Positions 22,494 through 34,251 of a stretch of DNA of 64,000 bases are shown here, in pieces. How positions within the stretch are numbered: the stretch's first letter is position 1; the number at the start of each line of letters is the position of its first letter. The position numbers and the translations under genes are program-made. The DNA comes from Gari tellinella (taxonomy: Eukaryota > Mollusca > Bivalvia > Cardiida > Psammobiidae), in contig OV277864.1 in assembly GCA_922989275.2 (NCBI GenBank), positions 24,935,550-24,999,549 on the forward strand, in the 5' to 3' direction. The notes beneath the pieces were generated by a model, which was not told the DNA's origin, did not search any database, and worked only from the letters and a program-made list of their open reading frames with translations.

Positions 22494-23389
22494 ATTTCCC
22501 AATAAATGCATTTATGCTGAAACTTTCATGGCCATAGCAAACAGGTTTGGAACCAGATCAGACGCCGGGTTATTGAAAACTGGAAGAGTTCATTAAAGGT
22601 TCCAGCAGAACAGGTTAGTTGTGTAAGATTAAAGGAGAAACAGACACAATCAATTAGCCACAAATAACACACATAGAACTATAATCCCACCGACAAGTGT
22701 AAACGGCAATCACTGAGAGCGGATACACAATCAGACAATAACCGTAGAATGAAGTCAAATAGTCGTACAAAAATAATTAATATTGACATTTCAACTAATA
22801 GTAGCTAAATAAGGCAAAATGATATAATTACACAGCGCGCATGATTCACTTTAAAATCATATTAAGGAACAGTTCAGGTTACAGTATGAGCCTGCTGGTA
22901 CGACCACTAAAAGTGCTACATGTATTCGTTTTCAAAGTTTAAGTCTTGCGCTGTCAAGTTTTACCGTCTGCTTCAACCCTCTTAGACTCTTACCTCCAAA
23001 ATATCGTCTGCATTGGTAATGTCGTCTGCAATATTTTAAATGTTAGCTTTACGCAGCGTCTGATCAGGATCCAAATTGTTTGTAAAGTCGCCTTTTGGTG
23101 CCATTGGCAGTGAAGGAGTTAACCTTTTCAACTGCAAAAGCAACTAAAATCGACTTTGCAGACAGTTTGAATCCAGATCAGACGGTTGCACGGGGTCTGT
23201 TTTCATTTTTCAACATTTATAAGTTTTAATTTAGATTAGAGACTTTTTGGGGCTATAGAAGCATCCTATATGAGTGTCAAACAGTTTGGATCCAGATCAG
23301 ACGCCGTAAAACTCGGCGTATGATCAGGATTTAAAATCTTAAACTATTTACAAATACCCGTGCACTCGGAGCAAGAAGGTGAGGGAGTA

Positions 23390-23640
23390 TCTCATTGACA
23401 ATTGGAGCTACAAATGGACCAATCCATATTCCAATCAAGTTAAGTCCATATTTGTCTATTCAGGGATTATTATTTTACCAAAATATTACAAAATGACAAA
23501 CAGTGTAGACCCAGATCAGAGGGCTCCTTTAGGAGCCCTCTGATCTAGGTCTATACTGTTTGCAGATAGCAGGTGTTCTCTTCACACGTACATGTACATT
23601 GGTTGCTATAGACGCATATATGTGGCACTATAGAGTTCAA
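23390..23640 (+). mobile_element. TTAA-3 MITE, diverged
   Basis: AATGGACCAATCCATATTCC on the left; hairpin 23495..23563 around GGGCTCCTTTAGGAGCCC; then TTCTCTTCACACGTACATG. Termini are degraded. Confidence 0.75.
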
Positions 23641-24084
23641 CTAGTAGAGCATTGAAAGTGCAGCAGTGAATGGCGTTTTCTGCTTCATGTAACACCATTC
23701 ATCATTCATGTGTTCATTATACGACACAAGCCGATCATGACGATACCATCTATTAATCTATAGTGAGTGGGTGGAGAGACAACAATGGGGGATACGTTAA
23801 TCTGTCACAATAAACGCGTTTGTATTAAAACAATGATGGCAACTGCGAACACTTCCAATGCTTCTCAAAGACCTTTTGGCATTATTTTCATCTTACATTA
23901 CGCAGTCACCAGTCTTAATAGGTATATACGCCCCTTTCTTGAGTGGTCGTCTTATACCAGACTGGCTGTAGTTTTGCTGTGAGTTGTTTCAGTGGATTCT
24001 TAAGTTGTCTTGTAACAAGGGATTAGTTTACATGTGTACAAATATACCTATAAAGGCATACTGTGTATATATATAACACATTTT

Positions 24085-24200
24085 ATAAGCAGGGTCTGCA
24101 GTGTTTGTCGTTTTGAAATAAATTGTAAAATACAGCCCTAATTAGTAAACAATGGACTAGACATTATTGGAAACTAGAATTGTCCATTTAAAGTTCCAGG
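24085..24200 (-). mobile_element. TTAA-3 MITE fragment
   Basis: CAGGGTCTGCAGTGTTTGTC followed by the ATGGACTAGAC and GAATTGTCCATTTAAAG landmarks. The left half is missing. Confidence 0.6.
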
Positions 24201-24426
24201 AATTATTGATTTCACAAATTACAACAATTATGTCACAAAAAAGGAATGCTTTGTTCACGAAGTGCTGCTAAAAGGAAGACGCAAGTATGGCAGAAAACTC
24301 ATACTTTCTGCTTTATTACACTGTTTGCCGTTTTGCGATACATTGGTAGAACAGCCGTTTATAGCTGAAACTGAGTGAGTGAGTTGGGGTTGCGCCGGTG
24401 ACTAAATTTGAATCTGGAATAATGCA

Positions 24427-24618
24427 TTAACCCTTTCGCTCTCAATGACGCTTAAAAGCGCGTTTGCAAACAGTTTTGATCCTCGTCTGAGCAGGATCCA
24501 AACTGTTTGACACTCGTTTTGAAATTTCTACAGTCATTCTACTTTATTTTGTAACTTTGAAACGACATTGCAGAAAACAAAATTGGAGCAGAAGACATTG
24601 AAATGGTGAAGGGGTACA
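24427..24618. mobile_element. TTAA-2 MITE with reduced hairpin
   Basis: TTAACCCTTTCGCTCTCAAT at left, GGTGAAGGGGTA at right. The hairpin tip is deleted (CAGTTTTGATCCTCGTCTGA then GCAGGATCC). Confidence 0.75.
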
Positions 24619-24639
24619 AATCTCCCGAGTGATTTGATC

Positions 24640-25055
24640 AGGAAAGGGTTCAAAGTTTCCAGGGGTAATATTATTCGATAGCATAATTATATGTATCTTT
24701 GTTTTAGTGGACGTAATATCTACATATTTACTGCATTGTTATATACGCTCTAAGAAAGTTAACATTGCAGATTGCTCCTAAAGTTTACAAGAACATTTGA
24801 AAATCTAATTATTTAATTTATCTATCGATTAGGCAAAACAAATCACACAAATTTATCTCTTTCTACGAAACAATAACCTCGAGCCTCAGCAATCAGTTTT
24901 ATCCATTCGCAGCTTCTCTGCTCAAGCCCAAAACCACAAGATCAATTAAAACTTCAATCAAGAGAAAATACCATTAACATTTTGCTAAACCGATATAGTG
25001 GTTCAATTTGGAACAGTTATAATACGCTTGGGGCCAGAAAAATGGTAGCAAGCAA
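24640..25055. other. Unassigned sequence
   Basis: AT-rich; no gene or repeat recognised. Confidence 0.4.
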
Positions 25056-25279
25056 TACAGTGGTATGTCTCTAAATCGGACATAGATCTATATAAAACGA
25101 AAGTGTTGGTCTCTAAACCAGTTTGTAACTTGTGATAGTATAATACAGGATAAAAGTAAGACCGAAAGCTCCCAAAGGGAGCTTTCGGTCTAACATGTAT
25201 CCTGTAATAAGTAGCCACCTTCCTTTTGTGGTATACCTTCGTTTCCAAGGAGTGTCAGATTTATAGAGGGTTTACTGTA
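25056..25279. mobile_element. TA-2-like MITE
   Basis: TA flanks, ends CAGTGGTATGTCTCTAAATC and GATTTATAGAGGGTTTACTG. Hairpin 25142..25210 with AAGACCGAAAGCTCCCAAAG, a distinct arm with the change CGAAAG/CTTTCGG in both arms. Confidence 0.8.
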
Positions 25280-25654
25280 TCTCCGCTATGCGAAACACAG
25301 CTGCACATAGGGAAGAATCCATCATTGTTGCAGATGGTGAAAATTTTGTAAAATATCAATTACTTCAATTTGTTCTCTTAAACTAGCCTTAAGGGGCTTC
25401 AACAATTTATTGGAAGGTTTGGCAGGGAAGTTGGACGGTTGCTGGTGTTGCAATAATTCGTAAGACAAGGTACAGTCAAACATTTCATTAAACGGTTCGT
25501 TTGATTTAGAATAGACGAATGCTAAAAGTAGGCTGCAAGTAAAGCATAAAAAACCCTGTATTAGCTTTCTGTTTTACTTTCTAATGGCTTTAAGTAGCTA
25601 TTTTGGCTCTTGGTCGGACAATGGGTAACACATGAAAAGGCAGATCTATGGGGT

Positions 25655-25900
25655 ATGCATTGGGGGAAAGAATATCCTTTTCATATACAATGTAACACGT
25701 TTGAGGGTAAACATTGCAAATATTTTGGGGGCCAGAACAGACGCTGAGTTAATCGGGTTCTGATCGGGTTCCAAACAGTTTGCCACACAGATTATATGGA
25801 TACATAATGGTCAATAATTTCAAGTGTCAATTTCTACAATTTATAGTATTGCATTTGCGTTTAGTTTGCTTTTAAACGGGACAGAATAATGGATTAGCAA
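25655..25900. mobile_element. TA-1 MITE, degraded
   Basis: Retains GGGCCAGAACAGACGCTGAG, GTTTGCCACACAGATTA and GCATTTGCGTTTAGTTTGC, but both TIRs have decayed. Confidence 0.55.
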
Positions 25901-26319
25901 TAGTTCCAAAGATAGTCATAGATACGCAGCTTCTTTTCCCATCTGGTCTTCTGGTGCTTAAACTCTTTGAACTGTAAAATGACAGCCCTCTGGCCATAAT
26001 GACACCCACTTGTTAAATGATACATGTTCCGGTGTGGAATAAATAATTTCTCAGGGACTTCTGGATTTATTTTAAGTAGTTTTCAGTAATAGGCTTTATT
26101 TCCCCGTTTTCCTAAGGCCAATGCATACAGGGAAGATTCACACTGTATCATCTACCAATATGCTACTTCTTGAACGTATAATGAATTCAAAGTAGAAAAC
26201 CTCCTTTGGGCGTTCTTCTGCTTTGCTTTCCTCTTACTTTAAGCATCCACGTGCGTTAAACACCAACACAAACATGCAATAGTAAGTTATATTGTAGGTT
26301 ATAAACAGTCTGCATACGA

Positions 26320-26540
26320 CCCATTCACCCCTAAGACATCAAATGAACAAGGCTGGTGTCTAATTAAGTCTAGTTCATTTTTCATCATTTAGGGTTGTTG
26401 TTTTTACAATATATTGCAAACTGAAAAACATTGCAGACTCTGGTCGGGGTCTACAGTGTTTGCATAGGACAAGTGGACCGTCCTTACTAGTACACGGATG
26501 GTAAATGACGAGTATACGCGTCGCTAGAATTAAGGGTTAA
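26320..26540 (+). mobile_element. TTAA-3 MITE
   Basis: Left CCCATTCACCCCTAAGACAT; reduced hairpin GCAGACTCTGGTCGGGGTCTACAG; right CGTCGCTAGAATTAAGGG then TTAA 26537-26540, shared with the next element. Confidence 0.7.
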
Positions 26541-26760
26541 CACATTCAACCATAGCGACTAGTTTACTCGTCACTTAACAAACAGTATACCAGTGAAAAG
26601 TACACTTGTCCTATGCAAACAGTGTAGACTCTGATCAGGGTCTACACTGTTTGTAATTTTGCAACATATTGTAATAGATTTCCCTAAATAGTAAAAAATG
26701 GACTAGACTTTATTGCAGAATGGAATTGTCCATTTATAGTTTTAGAGATAAATGGGTTAA
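26537..26760 (-). mobile_element. TTAA-3 MITE, opposite orientation
   Basis: TTAA at 26537-26540 and 26757-26760. The hairpin tip is lost (CTCTGATCAGGGTCTACAC). It is tail-to-tail with the previous copy across one shared TTAA. Confidence 0.85.
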
Positions 26761-26821
26761 TGTGTCATCGTTACATAGCATGTTACTTCCTTGGCGTGTT
26801 TCCTTATTCACTCATACACTA

Positions 26822-27270
26822 TCAATGGAGCAGACGTTACAGGGCTGTCATAAGTTGATAATAAAAATCCTAAGATTTCAAACTTTCAATTTTTCAGACG
26901 CAATTTTACTAATGGTAAATTTACCCCATAGTCTGTGTCTTGTTTGGAAAACACATGACTGCTTAAAACAGGTTGAAAGTAAAGCAGAATGCGCCTGTTT
27001 TAATACGATCTGCTAGGATAAAAATCCGAATACTTAGGAAAAATCCGGAGAAATGGCAACCCTGACGTTATTATTTCCCATTGAAACGAAACTAAACACA
27101 AGTGCCATGCACTTATAACTGTAGAAAATGAAAAAACGAGGAAAATTCTAATTACATGTACATATCAGTTTTATCTGAGTGTCAAATAGTTTAGAGCCTG
27201 ATAAGACACCGGATTACCCGGAGTCTGATCTGCGTCCAAATTGTTTGCGCAAGCATGTCAATTCCCGCTT
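26822..27270. mobile_element. Degraded TA-1 MITE hosting HEX-1
   Basis: CAATGGAGCAGACGTTA precedes and TTATTTCCCATTGAAACG follows the HEX-1 insert, rebuilding a TA-1 left end. Its hairpin around CACCGGATTACCCGGAGTC lies near 27185..27250. Confidence 0.75.
26840..27064. mobile_element. HEX-1 MITE
   Basis: Ends CAGGGCTGTCATAAGTTGAT and AAATGGCAACCCTG. Exact 6-bp flanking duplication ACGTTA (26834-26839 and 27065-27070). One arm of the TTAA-1-type hairpin (TTGAAAGTAAAGCAGAATGC) is present, the other deleted. Confidence 0.9.
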
Positions 27271-27639
27271 ATCATGATAAGTATTTCAAGTGGTTAAGAT
27301 AAAACACTCCTCGTATTTACCATTAAGATATTATTGTTGTGGTGTGAGTTTAGGCAACCTTTGTCACAGTAAAATGGCAGATTCAATATTTACAATCAAA
27401 TACCTAGATTATCTGTCAACAATATTGAGCCTTGACAAAACTGCAATGTCATGGTATATTAAATCCAGAACAATAAACTTTTCGCAATAAACCCTTTCAT
27501 CGTCAATTTTCACTATCTGCTTAAACTCTTTCAGCGTCATATTTTACCGTCTGCTTTAACCTTTTCACTGCAATTTATTACAATTAAAACGAGAAGAAAA
27601 CGATATCTTTACCATTTTAACTACTTATTATATAGTTGG

Positions 27640-28003
27640 AAAAACAAGTAACCACTCAGCAAATTGATGCGCTTTCTGCATGATTTTAAACCTGCTTTAA
27701 GCTATCAACTGCTATAGAAAATAGAATATATTTCTTATAGTGAATATTTAAGGCTGTATAACTTGGAACTATTTTCTTCATTAGAAGCACAAACTACAGT
27801 CGAGCTTCGATGTCTCAAACTCGGTTAGGTCGAACATACCCGTATTTGAAAGTTTGAAATACGGGTATGCTTGACTTAACAGATCATGAAATAATGCAAT
27901 TCATGTGTCGACAAATCGAATAGTTCGAATTTAGCGAGTTCGATATATCGAAGTTCGACGGTATAGGCATAAAAATGCGATGTTAGGGGTACTGACTAAC
28001 GTT
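27640..28003 (-). mobile_element. TTAA-1 MITE, degraded, hosting TA-3
   Basis: CCTGCTTTAAGCTATCAACTG and GGAACTATTTTCTTCATTAG on the left; GGCATAAAAATGCGATGTTA then GGGGTACTG on the right of the TA-3 insert. Confidence 0.7.
27795..27963. mobile_element. TA-3 MITE
   Basis: TA flanks; ends CAGTCGAGCTTCGATGTCTC and ATATCGAAGTTCGACGG. Internal hairpin CATACCCGTATTTGAAAG / CTTTCAAATACGGGTATG-type arms. Confidence 0.88.
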
Positions 28004-28578
28004 CTGGAACAAGACAATATGACCATCATTCAGAATCTGCCACAGGCCCAAACTAATTTATATTCTGTCTGTAATCTGCACTGTCAACATTTATTACTTC
28101 CCTGCTACAATATGTTGACCCTTTTCCTACTGACCGCGACTTAAATTACAATTTTCAATCCAAATCAGACGCCGTGAAATCCAAACCGTTTGACATTCAC
28201 AATTTCACATGTGGTCTTCTTCATAGTAAAATTCACAAACATATATAAACCTTTAATAAAAGGAACAATTAAGACCAAAGACTACAAGTTTAACCCCTCC
28301 ATTGACTTGTCAAGAAAAACAAGAATGGTTAATTAGAAAACAGTATGGATCTTGATCAGACGTCGCGGCGTCCAGATAGGATCTAAACTTCTTGATACTC
28401 ATTGTAATATTACTTTTTTCGTAAACTTTTCCTAAAGATAAAAACAGATGACAATTGTTTAAAGTCGATGACGTCATGACAGTGAAGGAGTTAAATATAG
28501 TTGATATAACGGCAGGATAAAGGCTAATGAACCACTCAATATTTACAATTTGTAACTAATATTAGAAATACAATAGCC

Positions 28579-28797
28579 TTACCCTTCTTAACACTACGGT
28601 CGAATTCGTGTGAATTGTTGCAAACAGTTTGGATTCAGATGAGACGCCGATTTAATCGGCGTCTCATCTGGATACAAACTGTTTGACCACTCTGGTGATA
28701 ATTTCAGACTAAAAATGAAAATAAATCATGTTTGAGAATTGAAGCAGACGACAATTGTTGCAGACGACAATCACACGGCGTACGTGCTTAAGGTTAA
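28579..28797. mobile_element. TTAA-2 MITE
   Basis: Right TTAA 28794-28797. Hairpin about 28619..28685 with paired arm changes GATGAGACGCCG / CGGCGTCTCATC and tip ATTTAAT. GCAGACGAC pair at about 28743-28770. Confidence 0.8.
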
Positions 28798-28849
28798 CGT
28801 GGGGTTAACCGCAATAGTGACATGGTCTTCCGTCTTTGTCAGCTAAACC

Positions 28850-29062
28850 TTATTGTAACCTTTACACATACCGTGTCGTAATATCGTCTGCTTTGAAATT
28901 GTCGTAAGCAAAGTTTGTCAAATTTAGAATTTTCATTTTTTTCTTAATCAAATGAACCTCAAGAATAGAGTCAAACAATTAAGATCCAGATCAGACGCCG
29001 CGTCTGATCTGGATTTAACTGTTTGCAAATATACCGGTTAAGTCGCGATCGAAAGGCGAAGT
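28850..29062. mobile_element. TTAA-2 MITE, shortened hairpin
   Basis: ATATCGTCTGCTTTG on the left. Hairpin about 28972..29027 with a self-complementary GACGCCGCGTC tip, i.e. shorter than the norm. Confidence 0.7.
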
Positions 29063-29854
29063 GTTTATGGGTATACCGCGATTTATGTGGGCGTTTGGTA
29101 AACAATGTAGATCAAGATCAGGCACCGAGCAAATCAGTGTCCCACCAGGGTCAGACCAGGATCAAAATTGTTTAATACTAGTTATGACATTCATTCATGA
29201 AACCAAGCTATACATTAGTCATGGCAGACGACATTATAATTATAGCCCGATGTGCTCCAAACTGTTTACAATAGATATGAACGCTTTTATTTGGAAATGA
29301 TAAATGGCAATAATAGTTTTAGTTATTCAAAACAGTTTTAACTATTCAATAATAGTTTTAGTTCTTCAAACTGGCAATTATAATATGATATCGTTTCAGT
29401 CGCAACTGTATTATTCAGCATCTCCCTGAATGCCATGACGTCATCTGCTTTAAACAATTGTCGTCTGCTTTTATTTCTCGAATTCAAATTCTAGGTAAAC
29501 TGATTAAAGTAATATCGCTTTAAGTGTCATTTTACACTCTTTACCGTCTGTTGTTCGGCTTCTGATCGAGGTCCAAAACATTATACTCATGGAAAATATA
29601 TTATGGTCACGAGACTGGACATTCAATCTGGAGGAAGGTCGATCAATCTGCTCATGGTTCAATCTGTTTTCAAAGGTCAGTCATTATTATTATATTATTA
29701 TTACCTTCACCTTTAATACGGTGGTTGTGAATATAGACACCACAGTCCCTTTATATTCAAACAGTATAAATCCAGCACGTAAATGTAGATCTAGTCGTAA
29801 GTTCAAGTAAATTTGTACTAAACGTTTCTTTCTAAGCAAATTAACCAAGACGAT

Positions 29855-29978
29855 AGTTTCATTTCATTCAGTCATGAATATGTACCATTAGAAATATGTT
29901 TCATATTCTAGCAGATGGTAGCTTAAAGCAGTCTGAATGTAATGCAGTATCAGAAACAGGCTTGGGATAATGGGTTAA
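29855..29978 (+). mobile_element. TTAA-1 MITE, internally deleted
   Basis: AGTCATGAATATGTACCATT, GGTAGCTTAAAGCAGTCTG, then directly GAAACAGGCTTGGGATAATG. The right hairpin arm is missing. Confidence 0.65.
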
Positions 29979-30427
29979 ATGGGGCTAGTTTGTTGAAAGT
30001 ACAGGCCCCCTTTCATTAATTGCATACAAGGGGTGAATGCGTTGTTGTACAATTGTCAGATGAACAATATGTCTGCCTTGACGAGCTTTCATTTCTGAAA
30101 ATTATGTCTTATGCGTTTTGACTGAAGAAACGTGAATATCAGTGTAAAACAGTTTGGCACCTGGTCAGACGTCGGATGATCTGGATCTAAACTGTTTAAA
30201 AATCTATGCCAAGGTGCGTTCAGCACTGCCAGGGTTAATGAATTGCCTGTCAGCCACAATAGGAACAGATGACCTGCGTGACCTTTACTCTGTGTCGAGT
30301 GCATTATGGGATTAATGAGGACCTCTTCCAACTGGAAACACAGAGGACATCCGAATAGTATCAAAGGCATTGGGTGGCCTTCTGCTTCTTATAACCACTT
30401 ATTAAAGAGTGCTTTGGTGTACACATG

Positions 30428-30675
30428 TAACCCTTCATCCCATAGTATGTTTCTAGTTTTTAAGACAGGTGTCCACTTAAAGCAGACTGACGGTAAAACA
30501 GAATGCGCCTAAATGCACTTTCTGCTTTACTTTCAGCATGCTTGATCTCATCTGCTAGGATATAGAAAATATATCTTCTGGTGCATACCAATGACTGTAT
30601 AAAGGAGAACCTTTTTGCTTTAGTGGAGGAATATATTAAAGACGCCAAAAGCGTATGTGATATAATAGGCTGATG
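30428..30675 (-). mobile_element. TTAA-1 MITE, diverged
   Basis: CCCATAGTATGTTTCTAG on the left, a decayed hairpin about 30478..30545, then GCTAGGATATAGAAAATATA. The right end has decayed. Confidence 0.7.
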
Positions 30676-30808
30676 TTTACTCTTGCTTTATTGTCATAAT
30701 AATGTTTGTATCTTAAAAATGTCTTCTACATTGTCTTCAAAAGGAGCGATTGTTTTCTTATACCCAGAACGAAAGCTCCTACATAAATATGTAGCCTGTT
30801 TTAATTTA

Positions 30809-31305
30809 TTGAACCCTAGCGACGAGTAAAATCGCCAGTTAATAACTGTGTATAGAGAATGGTATGCTTGTCCTTTTAGGCAAATAGGAAAAACACCGAA
30901 CAGTGAGTTCCACAAATAAGCCATTTGATCAAGGTCCGTACTGTTTGTCATTTTGTTTCATATTGTAAAACCGGGGCCCGTTTCATAAAACTTCGTACGA
31001 AAAAAAAGATCGTAAGTCAAAACTATAAAATACATTTAATTTCTGATTTCGTTATCTAATCCTGTCTTGTGACATCTTTTTGGAATCGTCTTTTCAAGAC
31101 GATTCCAAAAAGATGTCACAAGACAGGATTAGATGGAGAAATAAATAATAATTGAGAGTTTTATAATCTGACTTACGACAACATTTGTCGTAAGAAGTTT
31201 TATGAAACGGGCCCCTGAACTCTAAGGTAGTCAAAAATGGACTTCGCGTAACTGGAAACTGATATACATGTAGTCCATTTGAAGTTTCAAGGATAAATAC
31301 GGTAA
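30809..31305 (-). mobile_element. TTAA-3 MITE hosting GGCCC element
   Basis: GAACCCTAGCGACGAGTAAA at left, GTACTGTTTGTCATTTTG before the insert, GTAGTCAAAAATGGACTTCG after it. Confidence 0.75.
30973..31215. mobile_element. GGCCC MITE
   Basis: Ends GGGGCCCGTTTCATAAAAC and GTTTTATGAAACGGGCCCC. Strong central hairpin about 31062..31134 (CCTGTCTTGTGACATCTTTT and complement around TCGTCTTTTCAAGACGA). Similar GGGCCCGTTTCATAAA termini are widespread in invertebrates. Confidence 0.9.
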
Positions 31306-31398
31306 GTAACTGTCTGCAAAAACATTTAAACAAGGACGGAAAGCTTCTATGAGAGTTTTCTGTTTTACATTCACCCTGCTTTAAACAGTCTTATATCT

Positions 31399-31652
31399 TT
31401 AACCCTTTCCCTTATAGAAGCGACTTTTAGCGCATTCATTTTATTCATTCGCCAAAGAAATTAGTTCCATTTTATACTGTCGTGAATATGAACCATAAGA
31501 AATATTTTCTATATCCTAGCAGATAGTGACTTAAAGCAGGCTGAAAGTAAAGCAGAATGCGCCCTAGGGCGCATTCTGCTTTACTTTCAACCTGCTTTAA
31601 TAGGTCACATATCTTAACTACTATAGAAACAGGCTATGTGGTAATGGGTTAA
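31399..31652 (+). mobile_element. TTAA-1 MITE
   Basis: TTAA at 31399-31402 and 31649-31652. Left end of the CCCTTTCCCTTATAGAAGCG sub-type. Hairpin about 31531..31600 around GCGCCCTAGGGCGC. Confidence 0.92.
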
Positions 31653-32176
31653 ATTTAAAACCATCACGATTCTTTCTTTGGGCGATTGAAATAGATCGAC
31701 ATTCTATATATTGATATTCCCAGAGTGTTTGAATTGTCTTGTGAAATTCGTTCAGCTCTTTACTGCCGATAAAACTGCTACATGTATGTGCAATATCTTC
31801 TCGTAATTCAAAGTCCATGCAATTGGATTAAATTTAGACTAAAGATACAGCGACACGAGTGTTAAAACGGTTGGATCCTAACCAGAGGCCGAACCACTCC
31901 TGATCTGGATCAAATATTTTTGCAAATTCCATTCTAATAGTGAAGGATTTAAGCCAAGACGGTGGCCACAATATTACCACACAAAAAAGCATCATCGAGT
32001 AAATGTGTGTGCTAGCATTGTACTTAACATCTTTCAGAAAAGATAGTGTAACACTCAGTAAAGATCTTGCTCAGACGCCATGTTTCGTGGAACTTTATCA
32101 GGATCGATGATGTTAACAAAGTCCTCCAATACTGAAGTTCAGAGTTGAAGGGGTTAAATGTTTGCACAGTAAGCAG

Positions 32177-32366
32177 ATGAACCCCTTTACTGCCGTGACG
32201 TCATGTGCTTTAAACACGTGTCTGCTTTAATATCTCAAATCTAAATTTTAGATAAATGGACTGAGGTAATATCGTACATAGTGTCACCAGTACCTCGGCG
32301 TCTTATCAGGATCCAAACTGTTTTCTTATAACCATCGCACTCGGGACAAGGCAGTGATGGGATGAA
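32177..32366. mobile_element. TTAA-2 MITE, one hairpin arm deleted
   Basis: AACCCCTTTACTGCCGTGACG with TGACGTCA at 32196-32203. Only the right arm CTCGGCGTCTTATCAGGATC is kept. Confidence 0.7.
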
Positions 32367-32403
32367 TTCTGAAACTAACACTTGACCTTTGTTACTTCAA
32401 AGA

Positions 32404-32612
32404 TACAGTAAAACCTCTCTATAACGGCCACTAAATTGTGTAAATTATTTTTTGTTTATGACAGGTGACTGCTTAAAGCAAGGTGACAGTTAAACAGAAA
32501 GCTCCTGTAGGAGCTTTCTGTTTCACTGTCACTTTGCTTTAAGCTGTTACCTGTCTTTTATATATATAATTAACAATTATTTAAGTGGTCGTTATAGACA
32601 GGTTTTACTGTA
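32404..32612. mobile_element. TA-2 MITE
   Basis: TA flanks; CAGTAAAACCTCTCTATAAC ends. Hairpin about 32460..32555 with tip AGCTCCTGTAGGAGCT. Confidence 0.92.
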
Positions 32613-33008
32613 TTATCATTGTGTTTACCAATACCTTGCAAACCATTTATGATAACCTCTGAAAACAGTTTGATGGAACATAATCTGGATCCAAACAGTT
32701 TGATATTAATGTATTTGAAATAGGTTATCCGACTTTGAAAGGGTGAAATGAAAGATAGTTCATCTTGATAAGATTACGTTCAATGTTAAATTTCCTTATT
32801 GTTATCTTACGCCACTTTAATACATGAACTTTATCATGCTGATGGCGAACAGTTAGTATAGTGGATAGGACATGTTATGCTTTCCATTTTAAACATTAAT
32901 TGTCTTCCCTGAATATTTAAATAAACAATCCCGATTTACAATTTGATCTAGTTTATTGTGACTATTTAGGTTTGTTGTAACAGTGCTGACAAGTTTCCTC
33001 TTTACAGG

Positions 33009-33212
33009 TAACAGTGGAGAAAACGTTACTCTTTCCCAATAAACGCGTTTACGCTTAAACTAATATTGCCATTGCGTTTGACAAGGCTCCAAACTGTTTG
33101 CCACTCAAACTAACATGAATAGTCAGGATTGTCGAAGATTGTCATTTTCTATGTTTTTGCGTTTCGTTTGCGTTTCGTTTGTGTTTAAATGGAAAAGAAT
33201 ATATCCACTGTA
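33009..33212. mobile_element. TA-1 MITE lacking the left hairpin arm
   Basis: Ends ACAGTGGAGAAAACGTTACT and AAGAATATATCCACTGTA. The left arm and tip are absent (GCCATTGCGTTTGACAAGGC), leaving only the right arm GGCTCCAAACTGTTTGCC. Confidence 0.85.
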
Positions 33213-33444
33213 AGCTGTTTGCAAAGGACATGCATGCGTTACTAATATTCAAAGGTTAAACGCAATGTAATGTAATACAAAATGTAGAAACTATATATAG
33301 TTGTTGAACATAAGTATTGACAACTTACTCGTGTGTTAATATGAGCTGCGAACAGTTTGGAGTCTGATCAGACACCGGGTTGCAGTGTTTGCAATTGAAA
33401 TACAGTATACGGTTTAGTGCAAATGCGATAACGTCTTTAGCCCC

Positions 33445-33696
33445 TTAACCCATTACCCCATAAATACGCCTTTTTACGCCTTTAATTAATTCATTCACTG
33501 AAGATAATAGTTCCAATTTATACAGTCATAAATATGTATGATAAGAAATAATTTTTATATTTAAGAAGATGTTAGCCTAAAGCAGGCTGAAAGTAAAGCA
33601 GAATGTGCCTTAAGGCACATTCTGCTTTACTTTCAAACTGCTTTAAGAAGTCAACTATTTTCAAAATGAGAAACAGGCTATTGGGTAATGGGTTAA
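33445..33696 (+). mobile_element. TTAA-1 MITE
   Basis: TTAA at 33445-33448 and 33693-33696, canonical CCCATTACCCCATAAATACG start. Hairpin about 33575..33646 around GTGCCTTAAGGCAC. Confidence 0.93.
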
Positions 33697-34078
33697 AAGT
33701 TGCAGACAGTTTGAATTCTGATGAAACAACGTGAAGTGAAACTCGACGTCGCCTGCTGATGCCAACTGTTCCTGCAAAAGCTGCTTTTGGAGTATGAAAG
33801 GTACAAGTATCTTCAATGAGTACCATGGCAAACTGTTTGGATTCAGATAAGACGAGAGTAGCTCGGTGTCTAACCAGAATCCTATCTGTTTTGGCAACTG
33901 TATCGAAGTTTCTTTAATACAACGGATGAATTGATAACAAGAAATATCTTTAAAAAAGATATTCGGCGGAATGAGTGGTTGAACTAAGGCTATATAGATG
34001 GGTGTGCAAAATTGAATGAAATTGAGGTTTTCAAAGATTGAAAAGCAAAAAATAAAAGTATACAATTGAAACAGTATA

Positions 34079-34251
34079 CACTTGTTTCATAGGTACTGAG
34101 GGAACAGTCAAATCATTGACCCGAGGTAGCAGGGAAGACCTTGAGAACTGTTGCCCGAGGCCAACGGCCGAGGGCAACAGTTCTCAAGGTCTTCCCTGCT
34201 ACCGAGGGACAATGATTTGAATGTTCCCGAAGTAAATATGAAACAAGTGAT
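34079..34251. repeat. Long fold-back, about 80-bp arms, GC-rich core
   Basis: Outer CACTTGTTTCAT and ATGAAACAAGTG pair. The inner arm (GGTAGCAGGGAAGACCTTGA and complement) is near perfect around CCGAGGCCAACGGCCGAGG. It has no other copy in the window. Confidence 0.9.

Noticed and set aside
23767..23982. 71-codon frame
   Set aside because: Part overlaps a decayed TA-1-like segment (CACAATAAACGCGTTTGTAT); no domain.
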